Source of the DNA: Trujillonella endophytica
Lineage (GTDB): Bacteria; Actinomycetota; Actinomycetes; Mycobacteriales; Geodermatophilaceae
Reading direction: 5' to 3'
Assembly: GCF_900110555.1 (NCBI RefSeq)
Contig: NZ_FOEE01000014.1
Coordinates: 1-64,000, forward strand
Length of the DNA stretch: 64,000 bases
The notes below the pieces were generated by a model. That model had not been told where the DNA came from. It did no database searches and saw nothing but the letters and a program-made list of their open reading frames with translations. The position numbers were made by a program, and so were the translations under genes. The stretch's first letter is position 1, and every line of letters starts with the position of its first letter. Shown here piece by piece: positions 42,800 through 52,312 of this stretch.

Positions 42800-43999
42800 A
42801 TGACTGTCGCCCTGGACCCGGAGCTCTTCCTCCCCGAGCCCGAGCCGGCACAGGTCCGCTACACCGTGATCTCCGTCGACGACCACGTCGTCGAGCCGCC
42901 GCACCTGTTCCGCACGTGGCTGCCCGAGCGCCTGCGGCAGCGCGGCCCGCAGATGGTCGAGACCGACACCGGGGCCCTGGTCTGGGAGTTCGAGGGCAAG
43001 ATCTTCAAGCAGGTGGGCATGAACGCCGTCGCCGGGCGGCGCCCGGAGACCGTGGCGATGGAGCCGTTCCGGCTCGACCAGATGCGGGCCGGCTGCTACG
43101 ACGTGCACGCCCGGGTGCGGGACATGGACACCGGCGGCATCTGGGCGATGCTCAACTTCCCGTCGCAGATCACCGGCTTCAGCGGCCGGGTCTTCTTCGG
43201 CGCGCAGGACGTCGAGGTCGGGCTGGCCTGCGTGCGGGCCTGGAACGACTGGCTGTACCACGAGTGGTACCTGGCCTACCCGGAGCGGATCATCCCCGGC
43301 GGCATCACCTACCTGGCCGACCCGGTCGAGGCCGTGCGCGAGATCGAGCGCAACGCCGCCCGCGGGTTCACCTCGGTGACCTTCCCCGAGCGCCCGCACG
43401 CGATCGGCCTGCCCTCGCTGTGGGACCGCGACCACTGGGACCCGATCATCCGCGCCTGCGTGGAGACCGACACCGTCATCTCCCTGCACGTGGGCAGCTC
43501 CGGCATGCACCCCTTCCCGCCCGGCGCCCCGATCCTGGAGCTCGGCGCCACGCTGTTCGGGCAGATGTCGCTCGGCGCGTGCTGCGAGTGGCTGTGGTCG
43601 GGCTTCCCGCGCGACTACCCGGGCCTGAAGATCGCGATGAGCGAGGGCGGCATCGGATGGGTGCCGATGCTGGTCGACCGCCTGGACAACATCGTCGACC
43701 GCTCCGGTTACGGCCGCGGCTGGGCCGACCGGCCCTCGGACGTGCTGCGCCGCAACTTCTGGTTCTGCACCATCGACGACCCGTCGACGATCGCGCTGCG
43801 CGACGTCATCGGCGTCGACCACATCATGCTGGAGACCGACTACCCGCACGGGGACGGCACCTGGCCGCACACGCAGGACGTCATCGAGAAGGCGTGGGCC
43901 GGCATCCCCGCCGCGGAGCTGCGGAAGATGTGCAGCGAGAACGCGGCCGTGCTCTACCGCCACCCGCTGCCCGACGTCGTCCTCCCGCTGGACTCCTGA
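42800..43999 (+). CDS. amidohydrolase-family (ACMSD-like) metalloenzyme
   Basis: 399 residues from ATG 42800 with GGAGG upstream. Amidohydrolase-2 TIM barrel: first metal segment SVDDHVVEPP near 22, ISLHVGSSG His near 231, IMLETDYPHGDGTWPHT near 342 with the metal Asp. This family includes decarboxylases such as ACMSD and gamma-resorcylate decarboxylase and also hydrolases; the reaction is unknown. First gene of an operon with a class II aldolase and an RraA-like aldolase, a set typical of ring-cleavage or ketone-acid catabolism. Confidence 0.88.
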   Translation: MTVALDPELFLPEPEPAQVRYTVISVDDHVVEPPHLFRTWLPERLRQRGPQMVETDTGALVWEFEGKIFKQVGMNAVAGRRPETVAMEPFRLDQMRAGCYDVHARVRDMDTGGIWAMLNFPSQITGFSGRVFFGAQDVEVGLACVRAWNDWLYHEWYLAYPERIIPGGITYLADPVEAVREIERNAARGFTSVTFPERPHAIGLPSLWDRDHWDPIIRACVETDTVISLHVGSSGMHPFPPGAPILELGATLFGQMSLGACCEWLWSGFPRDYPGLKIAMSEGGIGWVPMLVDRLDNIVDRSGYGRGWADRPSDVLRRNFWFCTIDDPSTIALRDVIGVDHIMLETDYPHGDGTWPHTQDVIEKAWAGIPAAELRKMCSENAAVLYRHPLPDVVLPLDS

Positions 44000-44019
44000 C
44001 CCCTTTCCCTGGAGGACCG

Positions 44020-44754
44020 ATGTCGTTCGTCCCGACCGCCGACGAGCTCGTTCCCGAGCTGACCCCGGCGCAGGAGATCGTCGTCCTGGCCCGCACGCTG
44101 TGGCGCGAGGGCTACGACGACCACCTCGCCGGGCACATCACCGTCAACCTCGGCGACGGCACCCTGCTGTGCAATCCGTGGCTGCTGAGCTGGGCGGAGT
44201 TCCGGCCGCGCGACGTCATCCGGATCGACCTCGACGGCAACCTGGTCGAGGGCGACTGGCCGGTGCCGCTCGGCATCCCGCTGCACCTGGAGCTGCACCG
44301 CGCCCGCCCCGGCGTGCAGGTGGCGCTGCACAACCACTCCCAGTACGGCACCGTCTGGGCCGACATGGGCGAGATCCCGCCCGTCTACGACCAGAGCTCC
44401 AGCCTCGGCGGCGGCGACCTGGTGCTGGTCGACGAGTACGACGGCGGCGTGGACAACTCCGCCGCGGCCGCCAAGGCCGTCGCCGCGATGGGGGACGCCG
44501 AGCTGGCCCTGCTGGCCGGCCACGGCGTCTTCGTCCTCGGCTCCACCATCCGTGCCGTGCACCAGCGGGCCGTCGCGCTCGAGCAGCGGTGTCGCACCGC
44601 GTGGCGGATCCGAGCCGCCGGGAGCCGGGCCGGCACCCGCCTGCCCGACTGGTACCTGGAGCGCAGCGCGCGGGCCGACGGCAACCGGTTCCACGGCTTC
44701 TGGGAGTCCAGCGTGCGCGCGGAGCTGCGGCGCGAGCCGACCCTGCTCTCGTGA
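44020..44754 (+). CDS. class II aldolase/adducin-family protein
   Basis: 244 residues from ATG 44020, GGAGG upstream. Zinc aldolase fold: GHITVNLGDG near 38, HNHSQYGTVWADMG near 106 with the two His ligands, and the third His in LAGHGVFVLGS near 168. Members cleave sugar-phosphates or decarboxylate aromatic acids. The absence of a phosphate-binding loop that I recognise and the neighbours suggest an aromatic or keto-acid substrate. GTGA overlap with the RraA-like gene. Confidence 0.88.
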   Translation: MSFVPTADELVPELTPAQEIVVLARTLWREGYDDHLAGHITVNLGDGTLLCNPWLLSWAEFRPRDVIRIDLDGNLVEGDWPVPLGIPLHLELHRARPGVQVALHNHSQYGTVWADMGEIPPVYDQSSSLGGGDLVLVDEYDGGVDNSAAAAKAVAAMGDAELALLAGHGVFVLGSTIRAVHQRAVALEQRCRTAWRIRAAGSRAGTRLPDWYLERSARADGNRFHGFWESSVRAELRREPTLLS

Positions 44755-45443
44755 CGGCGCTCGATCCCGGCGTCCTCGCCGAGCTGGCGGGGTTCAGCAC
44801 GCCGTCGGTGCTCAACGGGCTCAAGCGGCTCGGCGTCGACCCCGCCGACCTGCAGACCGTGGACCGGCATGCCGCCCGCTGCACCTCCCCGGAGCTCGGG
44901 GTGCGGGTCGGCTTCGCGGTCACCCGCACGGTCAGCACCCGCCGGCACGGCCCCCCGGCCGATCCCGAGCGCACCCGCGCGCTGACCGAGGCGGGGGAGG
45001 CGCAGCTGCGCGCGCTGCCCGGGCCGGGCTTCCTGGTCGCGCAGAACGTCGGCGACTGGCAGGGGCCGGTCTGCATCTGGGGCGACGTGGGTGCCGCGAT
45101 CAACCTGGCCGCCGGCGTGGTCGGCGGCCTCACCAACGGGCCGGTGCGCGACGTCCCGGAGATGGCCGCCGCCGGGTTCGCCACGTGGTCGGCCGGGCCC
45201 GACGTCGGTGGCGGTCACGTCGAGCTGGTCGCGGTGGGGGAGCCGGTGGAGATCGGCGGCGTCCGGTTCGCCGACGGCGACCTGGTGCACGCCGACCTGC
45301 ACGGTGTCGCCAGGATCCCGGTCGAGCTGGCCGCCGACCTGCCAGCCGCCGTCCGCGCGCACGAGGCGGTGGAACGGCGGGTCATGGACGTGGCCCGGAG
45401 CGGGGCCGGCGTGGCCGAGATCGCCCGCGCCTGGCGCTCCTGA
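44751..45443 (+). CDS. RraA/HMG-aldolase-like protein
   Basis: 230 residues from GTG 44751. RraA fold with the metal/substrate motif GGLTNGPVRD near 124-133 (G-x3-R-D pattern) and the WGDVGAAINLAAGVVGG segment before it. Related enzymes are 4-hydroxy-4-methyl-2-oxoglutarate or oxaloacetate aldolases; others act in 4,5-cleavage of aromatics. Last gene of the three-gene operon, co-translated with the class II aldolase. Confidence 0.88.
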   Translation: MTALDPGVLAELAGFSTPSVLNGLKRLGVDPADLQTVDRHAARCTSPELGVRVGFAVTRTVSTRRHGPPADPERTRALTEAGEAQLRALPGPGFLVAQNVGDWQGPVCIWGDVGAAINLAAGVVGGLTNGPVRDVPEMAAAGFATWSAGPDVGGGHVELVAVGEPVEIGGVRFADGDLVHADLHGVARIPVELAADLPAAVRAHEAVERRVMDVARSGAGVAEIARAWRS

Positions 45444-45494
45444 CCGGCTGACGCGGCCGGCCCGCCGGCGTCCCGGGTCGCGGTGCGGCGCGAC

Positions 45495-45532
45495 GTTACG
45501 CGGACGAAACGGGCGATGACCCCCTCGGCAAC
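45495..45532 (+). promoter_or_regulatory. GlnR-type nitrogen-control box
   Basis: GTTAC-N6-GAAAC-N6-TGACC-N6-GCAAC. The first two half-sites are exact matches and the spacings are all six, as in the actinomycete GlnR box (gTnAC-n6-GaAAC, twice); the second pair is weaker. It lies 61 bases before the synthetase ATG. Confidence 0.75.
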
Positions 45533-45592
45533 ACGTTTCCTATCTACTCCCATGACACGGCGATTCATTGCAGTGATCACAGGGAGTCCGGA

Positions 45593-46918
45593 ATGTCTGA
45601 ACCGAGTGCGCTGGCAGTGCTGGCCGAGAAGGCCGGGACGAGGTTCATCCTGGCGCTGTTCGTCGATCTGACCGGCAAGCCGTGCGCGAAGCTGGTGCCG
45701 GTCGAGGCCGTGGAGCAGCTGGCGACCGAGGGCGTCGGCTTCGCCGGGTACGCGGTCGGCGCGATCGGCCAGCAGCCGCGCGACCCGGACCTGATGGCGA
45801 TGCCGGACGTCGCCTCGTTCACCCCCATCCCCTTCGTCAAGGAGGGGCTGGCGCTGGTGCACTGCGACCCGCACGTCGAGGGCGAGCCCTGGCCCTACGC
45901 GCCGCGGGTGATCCTCAAGGCCGCCGTCGCCCGGGCCGCGGCGGCGGGGTACGCGCCGTACGCGGGCGCCGAGGTGGAGTACTTCCTCCTCCGGCGCGAC
46001 GAGCACGGCCGCCTGGTCCCCGCCGACGGCGACGACACGGCGGCCCAGCCCTGCTACGACGCGCGGGGCGTGACCCGGATGTACGACCACCTGGTCGGCA
46101 TCAGCCAGGCCATGAACAGCCTGGGCTGGGGCAACTACGCCAACGACCACGAGGACGGCAACGGCCAGTTCGAGCAGAACTTCGAGTACGCCGACGCCCT
46201 CACGACCGCCGACCGGGTGGTCACCCTGCGCTATCTGCTCAACGTGATGGCGGCCGAGCGCGGGATGATCGCGACGTTCATGCCCAAGCCGTTCGCCGAC
46301 CGCACCGGCTCGGGGCTGCACCTGCACCTGTCGCTGCGCGACACCGCCACCGGCGCGAGCGTCTTCCCGGCCGGCGGGGACGCGGACCCGGTCGGGCTGG
46401 GCCTGTCGAAGACGGCGTACTCGTTCGTGGCCGGCATCCTCGAGCACGCCTGCGCTCTGCAGGCGGTGATCGCGCCGACGGTCAACTCCTACAAGCGCAC
46501 CGGCGCGGTCGCCTCGAGCGCCAGCGGCGCGACCTGGGCGCCGACCCTGCCGACGTACGGCGGGAACGACCGGACGCACTACGTGCGCATCCCCGACGAC
46601 CAGCGGATCGAACTGCGCGGCGGGGACGGGTCGGCGAACCCTTACCTGGCCATCGCGGCCGCCGTCGGCGCGGGCCTCGACGGCATCGCCCACGGCCGCT
46701 CGCTCGGCGAGGTCGGCACCGGCCCGGACACCCCGTTCCCCGCGACGCTGCTGCACGCGGTGGAGGCGTTCGAGGGCGACGACGTGGTGACGGGCGTGCT
46801 CGACGCGGTCGGCCCGGGCGTCGCCGAGTACTTCGCGAGGCTCAAGAAGGACGAGTTCTTCGCCTACCACGCGGCGGTCTCCGCGTGGGAGCACGACCGC
46901 TACCTGACCGCGATCTGA
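45593..46918 (+). CDS. type III-like glutamine synthetase / gamma-glutamylmethylamide synthetase
   Basis: 441 residues from ATG 45593 with GGGAG upstream. Glutamine synthetase fold: AEVEYFLLRRDE near 123, NGQFEQNFEYADA near 187, GSGLHLHLSLRD near 241, NSYKRTG near 297, IELRGGDGSANPYLA near 339. It joins glutamate with ammonia or an amine using ATP. Neighbours glxB, glxC and glxD are the three N-methylglutamate synthase subunits, so methylamine is the likely amine (GmaS role, inference). No GlnE adenylylation site motif seen. Confidence 0.88.
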   Translation: MSEPSALAVLAEKAGTRFILALFVDLTGKPCAKLVPVEAVEQLATEGVGFAGYAVGAIGQQPRDPDLMAMPDVASFTPIPFVKEGLALVHCDPHVEGEPWPYAPRVILKAAVARAAAAGYAPYAGAEVEYFLLRRDEHGRLVPADGDDTAAQPCYDARGVTRMYDHLVGISQAMNSLGWGNYANDHEDGNGQFEQNFEYADALTTADRVVTLRYLLNVMAAERGMIATFMPKPFADRTGSGLHLHLSLRDTATGASVFPAGGDADPVGLGLSKTAYSFVAGILEHACALQAVIAPTVNSYKRTGAVASSASGATWAPTLPTYGGNDRTHYVRIPDDQRIELRGGDGSANPYLAIAAAVGAGLDGIAHGRSLGEVGTGPDTPFPATLLHAVEAFEGDDVVTGVLDAVGPGVAEYFARLKKDEFFAYHAAVSAWEHDRYLTAI

Positions 46919-46931
46919 GAGAGGAACGACG

Positions 46932-47849
46932 ATGTGCGGGATCGTCGGGTTGCACGTGCGCAACCCCGAGCTCCACTCCCGGCTGGGCGAGCTGCTCACC
47001 GGGATGCTGTGCGCGATGGAGGACCGGGGCGCCGACTCCGCCGGCATCGCCGTCTACGGCAACGAGGCGTGGTCCCCGGCGGGCCGGGCCACGATCTCCC
47101 TGATCGACGTCGGGGCGCCGGCGGCCGAGGTGGCCGCGGCCCTGACCGCCGAGCTGGGCGCCGACGTCGTCGTCACGGAGGTGGGCGACGTCCTGCTCGC
47201 GTCCGCCGACGTGGACCCCGAGGTCCTGCCGGCCGCCGCGCGGCGTCGCTACCCGCACGTGCTCGTCGGCGGATTCGGCACCGATCTGGCCGTGCTCAAG
47301 GGCGTCGGCCGCCCGCGCGACCTCGCGCAGCGGTGGGGGCTGGCGGCGGCGCAGGGCTGGCAGGGTGTCGGTCACACGCGGATGGCCACGGAGTCGGCGG
47401 TCACCCCCGCCGGCGCGCACCCCTACGCCGTCGGCCCCGACCAGTGCCTGGTCCACAACGGGTCCTTCTCCAACCACGCCACGATCCGCCGCGAGCTGCT
47501 GGCCGCCGGGGTCGAGTTCGACTCGCTCAACGACACCGAGGTCGGCGCCCGCTTCGTGGCCCACCGGCTGGCCGCCGGCCGGGACGTCGCGACCGCACTG
47601 ACCGACCTGACGACGACGTTCGACGGCTTCTACACGCTCCTGGTCTCCGACCGGAACTCCTTCGCCGTCGTGCGCGACGCCATCGCCTGCAAGCCCGCCG
47701 TGATCGCCGAGACCGGCGACTGGGTGGCGATGGCCAGCGAGTTCCGCGCGCTGGCCCACCTGCCGGGGATCGAGGACGCCCGGATCTGGGAGCCGGAGCC
47801 GGAGGTCATCTACGCCTGGACCCGCGCGCAGGAAGTGGTGACCGCATGA
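46932..47849 (+). CDS. glxB: glutamine amidotransferase subunit, GlxB/MgsA type
   Basis: 305 residues. Class II amidotransferase: N-terminal nucleophile C2 (MCGIVGLH), GHTRMATESAVT near 144, HNGSFSNH near 173. It corresponds to the amidotransferase domain of glutamate synthase split into its own gene. In the MGS complex it releases the amine from gamma-glutamylmethylamide or glutamine. It follows the synthetase by 13 bases with AGAGAGGA and overlaps glxC. Confidence 0.92.
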   Translation: MCGIVGLHVRNPELHSRLGELLTGMLCAMEDRGADSAGIAVYGNEAWSPAGRATISLIDVGAPAAEVAAALTAELGADVVVTEVGDVLLASADVDPEVLPAAARRRYPHVLVGGFGTDLAVLKGVGRPRDLAQRWGLAAAQGWQGVGHTRMATESAVTPAGAHPYAVGPDQCLVHNGSFSNHATIRRELLAAGVEFDSLNDTEVGARFVAHRLAAGRDVATALTDLTTTFDGFYTLLVSDRNSFAVVRDAIACKPAVIAETGDWVAMASEFRALAHLPGIEDARIWEPEPEVIYAWTRAQEVVTA

Positions 47850-48520
47850 GCACCACCTTCGACCTGGCCACGACCCCGCTGCGGGAGGTCAACGCCGCCC
47901 TGCACGCCCCCGGCATCTCCGGCGACTTCGTCATCGGCAACCCCCAGGGGGCCCACAACGTCGCCGTCGGCCTCGACGCCCCGGTGAGCGTGACCGTCGA
48001 GGGGCACGTCGGCTACTACGCGGCGGGGATGAACCAGCGCGCCGACGTGACGATCCGCGGCAACGCCGGCACCGGACTGGCCGAGAACATGATGAGCGGA
48101 ACGGTGCACGTCACCGGCAACGCCTCGCAATCCGCCGGCGCCACCGGCCGCGGGGGGCTCCTGGTCGTCGACGGGGACGCGGCGGCCCGGTGCGGCATCT
48201 CGCTCAAGGGGCTCGACGTCGTCGTCGGCGGCTCGGTCGGCCACATGAGCGCGTTCATGGCCCAGCGCGGGCGGATGGTCGTGCGCGGTGACGCCGGCGA
48301 CGCCCTGGGCGACTCGATCTACGAGGCCCGGCTCTACGTGCGCGGCCGCGTGCAGAGCCTGGGCGCCGACTGCGAGCCCAAGGAGATGCGCGCCGAGCAC
48401 CTCGAGGAGCTGGCGGACCTGCTCAAGACCGCCGGCTTCGAGGAGGACGACCCGGCGTCCTACACCCGCTACGGATCGGCCCGCACGCTCTACCACTTCC
48501 ACTCGGACAACACGTACTGA
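47846..48520 (+). CDS. glxC: glutamate synthase C-terminal beta-helix subunit, GlxC/MgsB type
   Basis: 224 residues from ATG 47846 (ATGA overlap). Parallel beta-helix GltB3-like domain: GAHNVAVGLD, GHVGYYAAGMNQRADVTIRGNAGTG, GSVGHMSAFMAQRGRMVVRGDAGDALGDSIYEA in regular strands. A structural part of glutamate synthase, here a stand-alone gene as in Glx/Mgs systems. Immediately precedes the FMN subunit (TGATG). Confidence 0.92.
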   Translation: MSTTFDLATTPLREVNAALHAPGISGDFVIGNPQGAHNVAVGLDAPVSVTVEGHVGYYAAGMNQRADVTIRGNAGTGLAENMMSGTVHVTGNASQSAGATGRGGLLVVDGDAAARCGISLKGLDVVVGGSVGHMSAFMAQRGRMVVRGDAGDALGDSIYEARLYVRGRVQSLGADCEPKEMRAEHLEELADLLKTAGFEEDDPASYTRYGSARTLYHFHSDNTY

Positions 48521-49896
48521 TGACGACGAGCCCGCGAACGGGGACCCCGATGACGAGCGCTCCCGACGACCTGGCCAGCCGTGGGCTGCGCGAGTCGGCG
48601 ACCTTCGACCGCACCACCATCGCCGCCATCCAGCGCGCGGCCGAGACCGGGATCTACGACATCCGCGGCTGGGGCGCCAAGCGCGCCCTGCCGCACTTCG
48701 ACGACCTGCTGTTCCTCGGCGCCAGCATGAGCCGCTACCCGTTGGAGGGCTACCGCGAGAGGTGCGGCACCGACGTGGTGCTCGGCGCCCGGAACGCGCG
48801 GTTCCCGCTGCACCTGGACATCCCGGTCACCATCGCCGGCATGTCCTTCGGGGCGCTCTCGGGTCGCGCCAAGGAGGCGCTGGGCCGGGGCGCGTCGGAG
48901 ACCGGCACCTCGACCACCACCGGCGACGGCGGCATGACCCAGGAGGAGCGCGGCCACTCCCAGCACCTCGTTTACCAGTACCTCCCCAACCGCTACGGCA
49001 TGAACCCCGACGACCTGCGGCGCGCCGACGCCATCGAGATCGTGCTCGGGCAGGGCGCCAAGCCCGGCGGCGGCGGGATGCTCCTGGGGCAGAAGGTCTC
49101 CGAGCGGGTCGCCGGCATGCGCGACCTGCCGGTCGGCATCGACCAGCGGTCGGCCTCCCGGCACCCCGACTGGACCGGGCCCGACGACCTGACGATCAAG
49201 ATCAACGAGCTGCGGGAGATCACCGACTGGGAGAAGCCGATCTACGTCAAGGTCGGCGCCAGCCGCACCTACTACGACGTCAAGCTGGCCGTCCACGCCG
49301 GCGCCGACGTCGTGGTGGTCGACGGGATGCAGGGCGGCACCGCGGCCACCCAGGAGGTCTTCATCGAGCACGTCGGCATCCCCACGATCGCCGCGATCCC
49401 GCAGGCCGTGCAGGCCCTGCAGGAGCTGGGCGTGCACAAGAAGCCCGACGGCGTCCAGCTGATCGTGTCCGGCGGGATCCGCAACGGGGCCGACGTCGCC
49501 AAGTGCCTCGCCCTCGGCGCCGACGCGGTCGCGATCGGCACGGCCGCGCTCATCGCACTGGGTGACAACCACCCCCGCTATGCCGCCGCGTACCAGGCCC
49601 TGGGGTCCGCGGCCGGCTTCTACGACCAGTTCCAGGCGGGGCAGGACCCGGCCGGCATCACCACGCAGGACCCCGACCTCCAGCAGGCGCTCGACCCGGT
49701 CGCCGGCGGACGGCGGGTCGCCAACTTCCTCCGGGTGCTGACCATGGAGGCCCAGACGGTCGCCCGCGCGTGCGGCAAGGCCCACGTCACCCACCTCGAG
49801 CCCGAGGACATGGTGGCCCTGACCGTCGAGGCCGCCGCGATGACGCGGATCCCGCTCGCCGGCACCAGCTGGATCCCAGGGCAGGGGTCCTGGTGA
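48520..49896 (+). CDS. glxD: FMN-dependent glutamate synthase domain subunit, GlxD/MgsC type
   Basis: 458 residues. GltB2-like FMN barrel: FGALSGRAKEALGRGASETGTSTTTGDGGM near 105-135, GMQGGTAATQEV near 269, GGIRNGADVAKCLALGADAVAIGTAAL near 317. It reductively joins 2-oxoglutarate with the amine. The 3Fe-4S cysteines of full-size GltB are not evident in the short C-terminus, as in MgsC-like proteins. Its stop overlaps the FAD oxidoreductase start (GTGA). Confidence 0.92.
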   Translation: MTTSPRTGTPMTSAPDDLASRGLRESATFDRTTIAAIQRAAETGIYDIRGWGAKRALPHFDDLLFLGASMSRYPLEGYRERCGTDVVLGARNARFPLHLDIPVTIAGMSFGALSGRAKEALGRGASETGTSTTTGDGGMTQEERGHSQHLVYQYLPNRYGMNPDDLRRADAIEIVLGQGAKPGGGGMLLGQKVSERVAGMRDLPVGIDQRSASRHPDWTGPDDLTIKINELREITDWEKPIYVKVGASRTYYDVKLAVHAGADVVVVDGMQGGTAATQEVFIEHVGIPTIAAIPQAVQALQELGVHKKPDGVQLIVSGGIRNGADVAKCLALGADAVAIGTAALIALGDNHPRYAAAYQALGSAAGFYDQFQAGQDPAGITTQDPDLQQALDPVAGGRRVANFLRVLTMEAQTVARACGKAHVTHLEPEDMVALTVEAAAMTRIPLAGTSWIPGQGSW

Positions 49897-51065
49897 GGGC
49901 GATCGTCATCGGGGGCGGGCTGATCGGCCTGTCCATCGCGCGCGCGCTCGCCGAGCGCGGCGTCGGCGACGTCCTCGTCCTCGAGCGCCGGGAGCTGGTC
50001 AGCGGGGGCACCGGCAAGTCCAGCGGGATCGTCCGCGCGCACTACGGCGTCCCCTCCATCGCCGCCATGGCGTGGCGCAGCCTGCCCACGTTCGAGGATC
50101 TGGGTGCCGAGGTGGGCTTCCGGCAGGTCGGCTACGCCGTCCTCGTGGGCGAGGAGAACGTCGCCGCGCTCGCGGCCAACACCGCGATGCACCGGTCCCT
50201 CGGGATCGAGGTCGACCTGATCGACCTCGACGAGCTCTCGGCCCTGTGGCCGATGCTGAACGTCGAGGACGTCGCCTCGGCCTCGTTCGAGCCCCGCGGC
50301 GGCTTCGCCGACGCAACCCAGCTCGGGCTGCACTTCGGCCGGGTGGCCCGCGACCACGGCGCCCGGATCCGGCAGAACGCCCCGGTCGCGCGGCTGCTCA
50401 CCACCGGCGACCGGGTCACCGGCGTGGAGCTGGCGAACGGCGAGGTGTGCGAGGCCGACGTGGTCGTCCTCGCGTCGGGCTGGTGGTCGGCGAAGCTGCT
50501 GGCCGACGTCGGGATCGAGTTCCCGATGGCGGCCTACCGCTCGGAGCTGCTCGTCGTCGACGCCGGCGAGCCGCTGCCGGACCTGCCCGTCCTCTCCGAC
50601 CTGGTGAGCCTCCAGTACTGCCGGGTCGAGGGCGCCGGCCAGTTCCTCGTCGGCAACAGCGACCACGCCGACGTCGAGGACAAGATCGTCGATCCCGACG
50701 ACTACTCCAACATCGCGACCGAGGCGAGCATCGAGAGGTACGCGCACAAGGTGCTGCACCGCTTCCCGGGGTTCCCCGACCCCTCGGTCACCCACACCTA
50801 TGCCGGCGTCTACGACGTGCCCCCGGACTGGAACCCGGTCATCGCCCCCGCGCCCGGCCTCGACGGACTCGTCCTGGCCGCGGGCTTCGCCGGGCACGGG
50901 TTCAAGATCAGCCCCGCCGTCGGGGACCTCGTGGCCGACCTCGTCCTGGAGGGCGACAGCACCGACCCCGACGTCCCCGCGGCGGACTTCCGGCTGGAGC
51001 GGTTCGCCGAGGGCCGGCCGCTGGCGAGCCTGCACCCCTACGTGGGGGCGGGGGAGATGCGGTGA
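49893..51065 (+). CDS. FAD-dependent amine oxidoreductase (DAO family)
   Basis: 390 residues from GTG 49893. GGGLIGLSIARALAERG at 7-23 binds FAD; the DAO-type fold ends with PVIAPAPGLDGLVLAAGFAGHGFKISPAVGDLVADLV near 321-357. Most like monomeric sarcosine oxidase / N-methyl amino acid oxidases. Inside the methylamine-type operon it could oxidise N-methylglutamate or another N-methyl compound, doing the job of the missing MgdABCD dehydrogenase (inference). Four-base overlaps on both sides. Confidence 0.9.
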   Translation: MRAIVIGGGLIGLSIARALAERGVGDVLVLERRELVSGGTGKSSGIVRAHYGVPSIAAMAWRSLPTFEDLGAEVGFRQVGYAVLVGEENVAALAANTAMHRSLGIEVDLIDLDELSALWPMLNVEDVASASFEPRGGFADATQLGLHFGRVARDHGARIRQNAPVARLLTTGDRVTGVELANGEVCEADVVVLASGWWSAKLLADVGIEFPMAAYRSELLVVDAGEPLPDLPVLSDLVSLQYCRVEGAGQFLVGNSDHADVEDKIVDPDDYSNIATEASIERYAHKVLHRFPGFPDPSVTHTYAGVYDVPPDWNPVIAPAPGLDGLVLAAGFAGHGFKISPAVGDLVADLVLEGDSTDPDVPAADFRLERFAEGRPLASLHPYVGAGEMR

Positions 51066-52267
51066 CCCGCGCGCGCACGACCGTGGGCGGCCTGCTGGCC
51101 GAGATCGCCGCGATCGGCCGGGCGGCCGACTCCGGCGGCTACCGCCGGTTCGCGTGGACCCGGGCCGACGCCGACCTCCGGGAGTGGTTCGCGGGCTCGG
51201 CGACGGCGCTGGGCCTGGACGTGACCGAGGACCGCGTCGGCAACCAGTGGGCGTGGTGGGGCGACCCCGACGCGAGCGCGGCCGCCGGCCGGCCCGGCGT
51301 CGTCACGGGGTCGCACCTGGACTCGGTGCCCGACGGCGGCGCCTTCGACGGGCCGCTCGGGGTGGCCTCCTCGCTCGCCGCCGTCGCGGCGCTGAAGGCC
51401 GAGGGCTTCGTGCCCGGCCGGGCCCTGGGCGTGGCCAACTTCGTCGACGAGGAGGGCGCGCGGTTCGGGGTCGCCTGCGCGGGGTCGCGGGTGCTGACCG
51501 GCGCCATGACCGCCGACCACGCGCTCGGCCTGACCGACGCCGACGGGACGACCATGGCCGACGCGCTGCGGTCGGCCGGTCGCGAGCCCGGGGTCATGGG
51601 GCGCGACGACGAGACCCTTGCCCGCATCGGCACGTTCGTGGAGCTGCACATCGAGCAGGGCCGCCACCTCGGCGACACCCCGTGGCCGGTGGCGGTCGGC
51701 TCGGCCATCTGGCCGCACGGCCGCTGGCGCTTCGACTTCGCCGGCGAGGCCAATCACGCCGGCACGACCCGGCTGGCCGACCGGCGCGACCCGATGCTCG
51801 ACCTCGCCGCCCTGATCCAGGCGGCCCGGCGCTCCGCCGAGGAGCTCGGCTGCGTCGCCACCGTCGGCAAGGTCCGGGTGCTGCCCAACGGGGTGAACGC
51901 GATCCCGTCGGCGGTCAGCGGATGGCTGGACGCCCGCGGTCCCGACGAGGCGGCGGTCCGGCGGCTCGTGCCGTCGGTGGAGGCGGCCCTGGGACATCCG
52001 GCGGTCACGGAGTCGTTCACGGCGGACACGCGGTTCGACGCCGACCTGGCAGCGGGGCTGGCCGACCTCCTCGGCGGCGTGCCGGTCATCGGCACCGGCG
52101 CCGGCCACGACGCCGGCATCCTCTCCACCGCGGGCGTCCGCTCGGCGATGCTCTTCGTGCGCAATCCGACCGGGGTCTCGCACTCGCCGGCGGAGCACGC
52201 CGGGGACGACGACTGCGAGGCGGGCGTGGGTGCGCTGGCGACAGTCCTGCGCTCCCTCGCCGGCTGA
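51062..52267 (+). CDS. M20-family amidohydrolase (hydantoinase/carbamoylase type)
   Basis: 401 residues from GTG 51062. Zinc peptidase-fold amidohydrolase: GSHLDSVPDGGAFDGPLGV near 80-98, DEEGARFGVACAGSR near 128, VELHIEQGRHL near 194, GAGHDAGILSTAGVRSAMLFV near 346, and the C-terminal SHSPAEH with a metal His. Family members cleave N-carbamoyl amino acids or allantoate; here it could free ammonia from an N-acyl or carbamoyl substrate. Last enzyme of the nitrogen operon. Confidence 0.9.
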   Translation: MTRARTTVGGLLAEIAAIGRAADSGGYRRFAWTRADADLREWFAGSATALGLDVTEDRVGNQWAWWGDPDASAAAGRPGVVTGSHLDSVPDGGAFDGPLGVASSLAAVAALKAEGFVPGRALGVANFVDEEGARFGVACAGSRVLTGAMTADHALGLTDADGTTMADALRSAGREPGVMGRDDETLARIGTFVELHIEQGRHLGDTPWPVAVGSAIWPHGRWRFDFAGEANHAGTTRLADRRDPMLDLAALIQAARRSAEELGCVATVGKVRVLPNGVNAIPSAVSGWLDARGPDEAAVRRLVPSVEAALGHPAVTESFTADTRFDADLAAGLADLLGGVPVIGTGAGHDAGILSTAGVRSAMLFVRNPTGVSHSPAEHAGDDDCEAGVGALATVLRSLAG

Positions 52268-52312
52268 CCCGGGCGTTTCCTGCCAGTGGACGATCACTCG
52301 TACCCTGCATCG

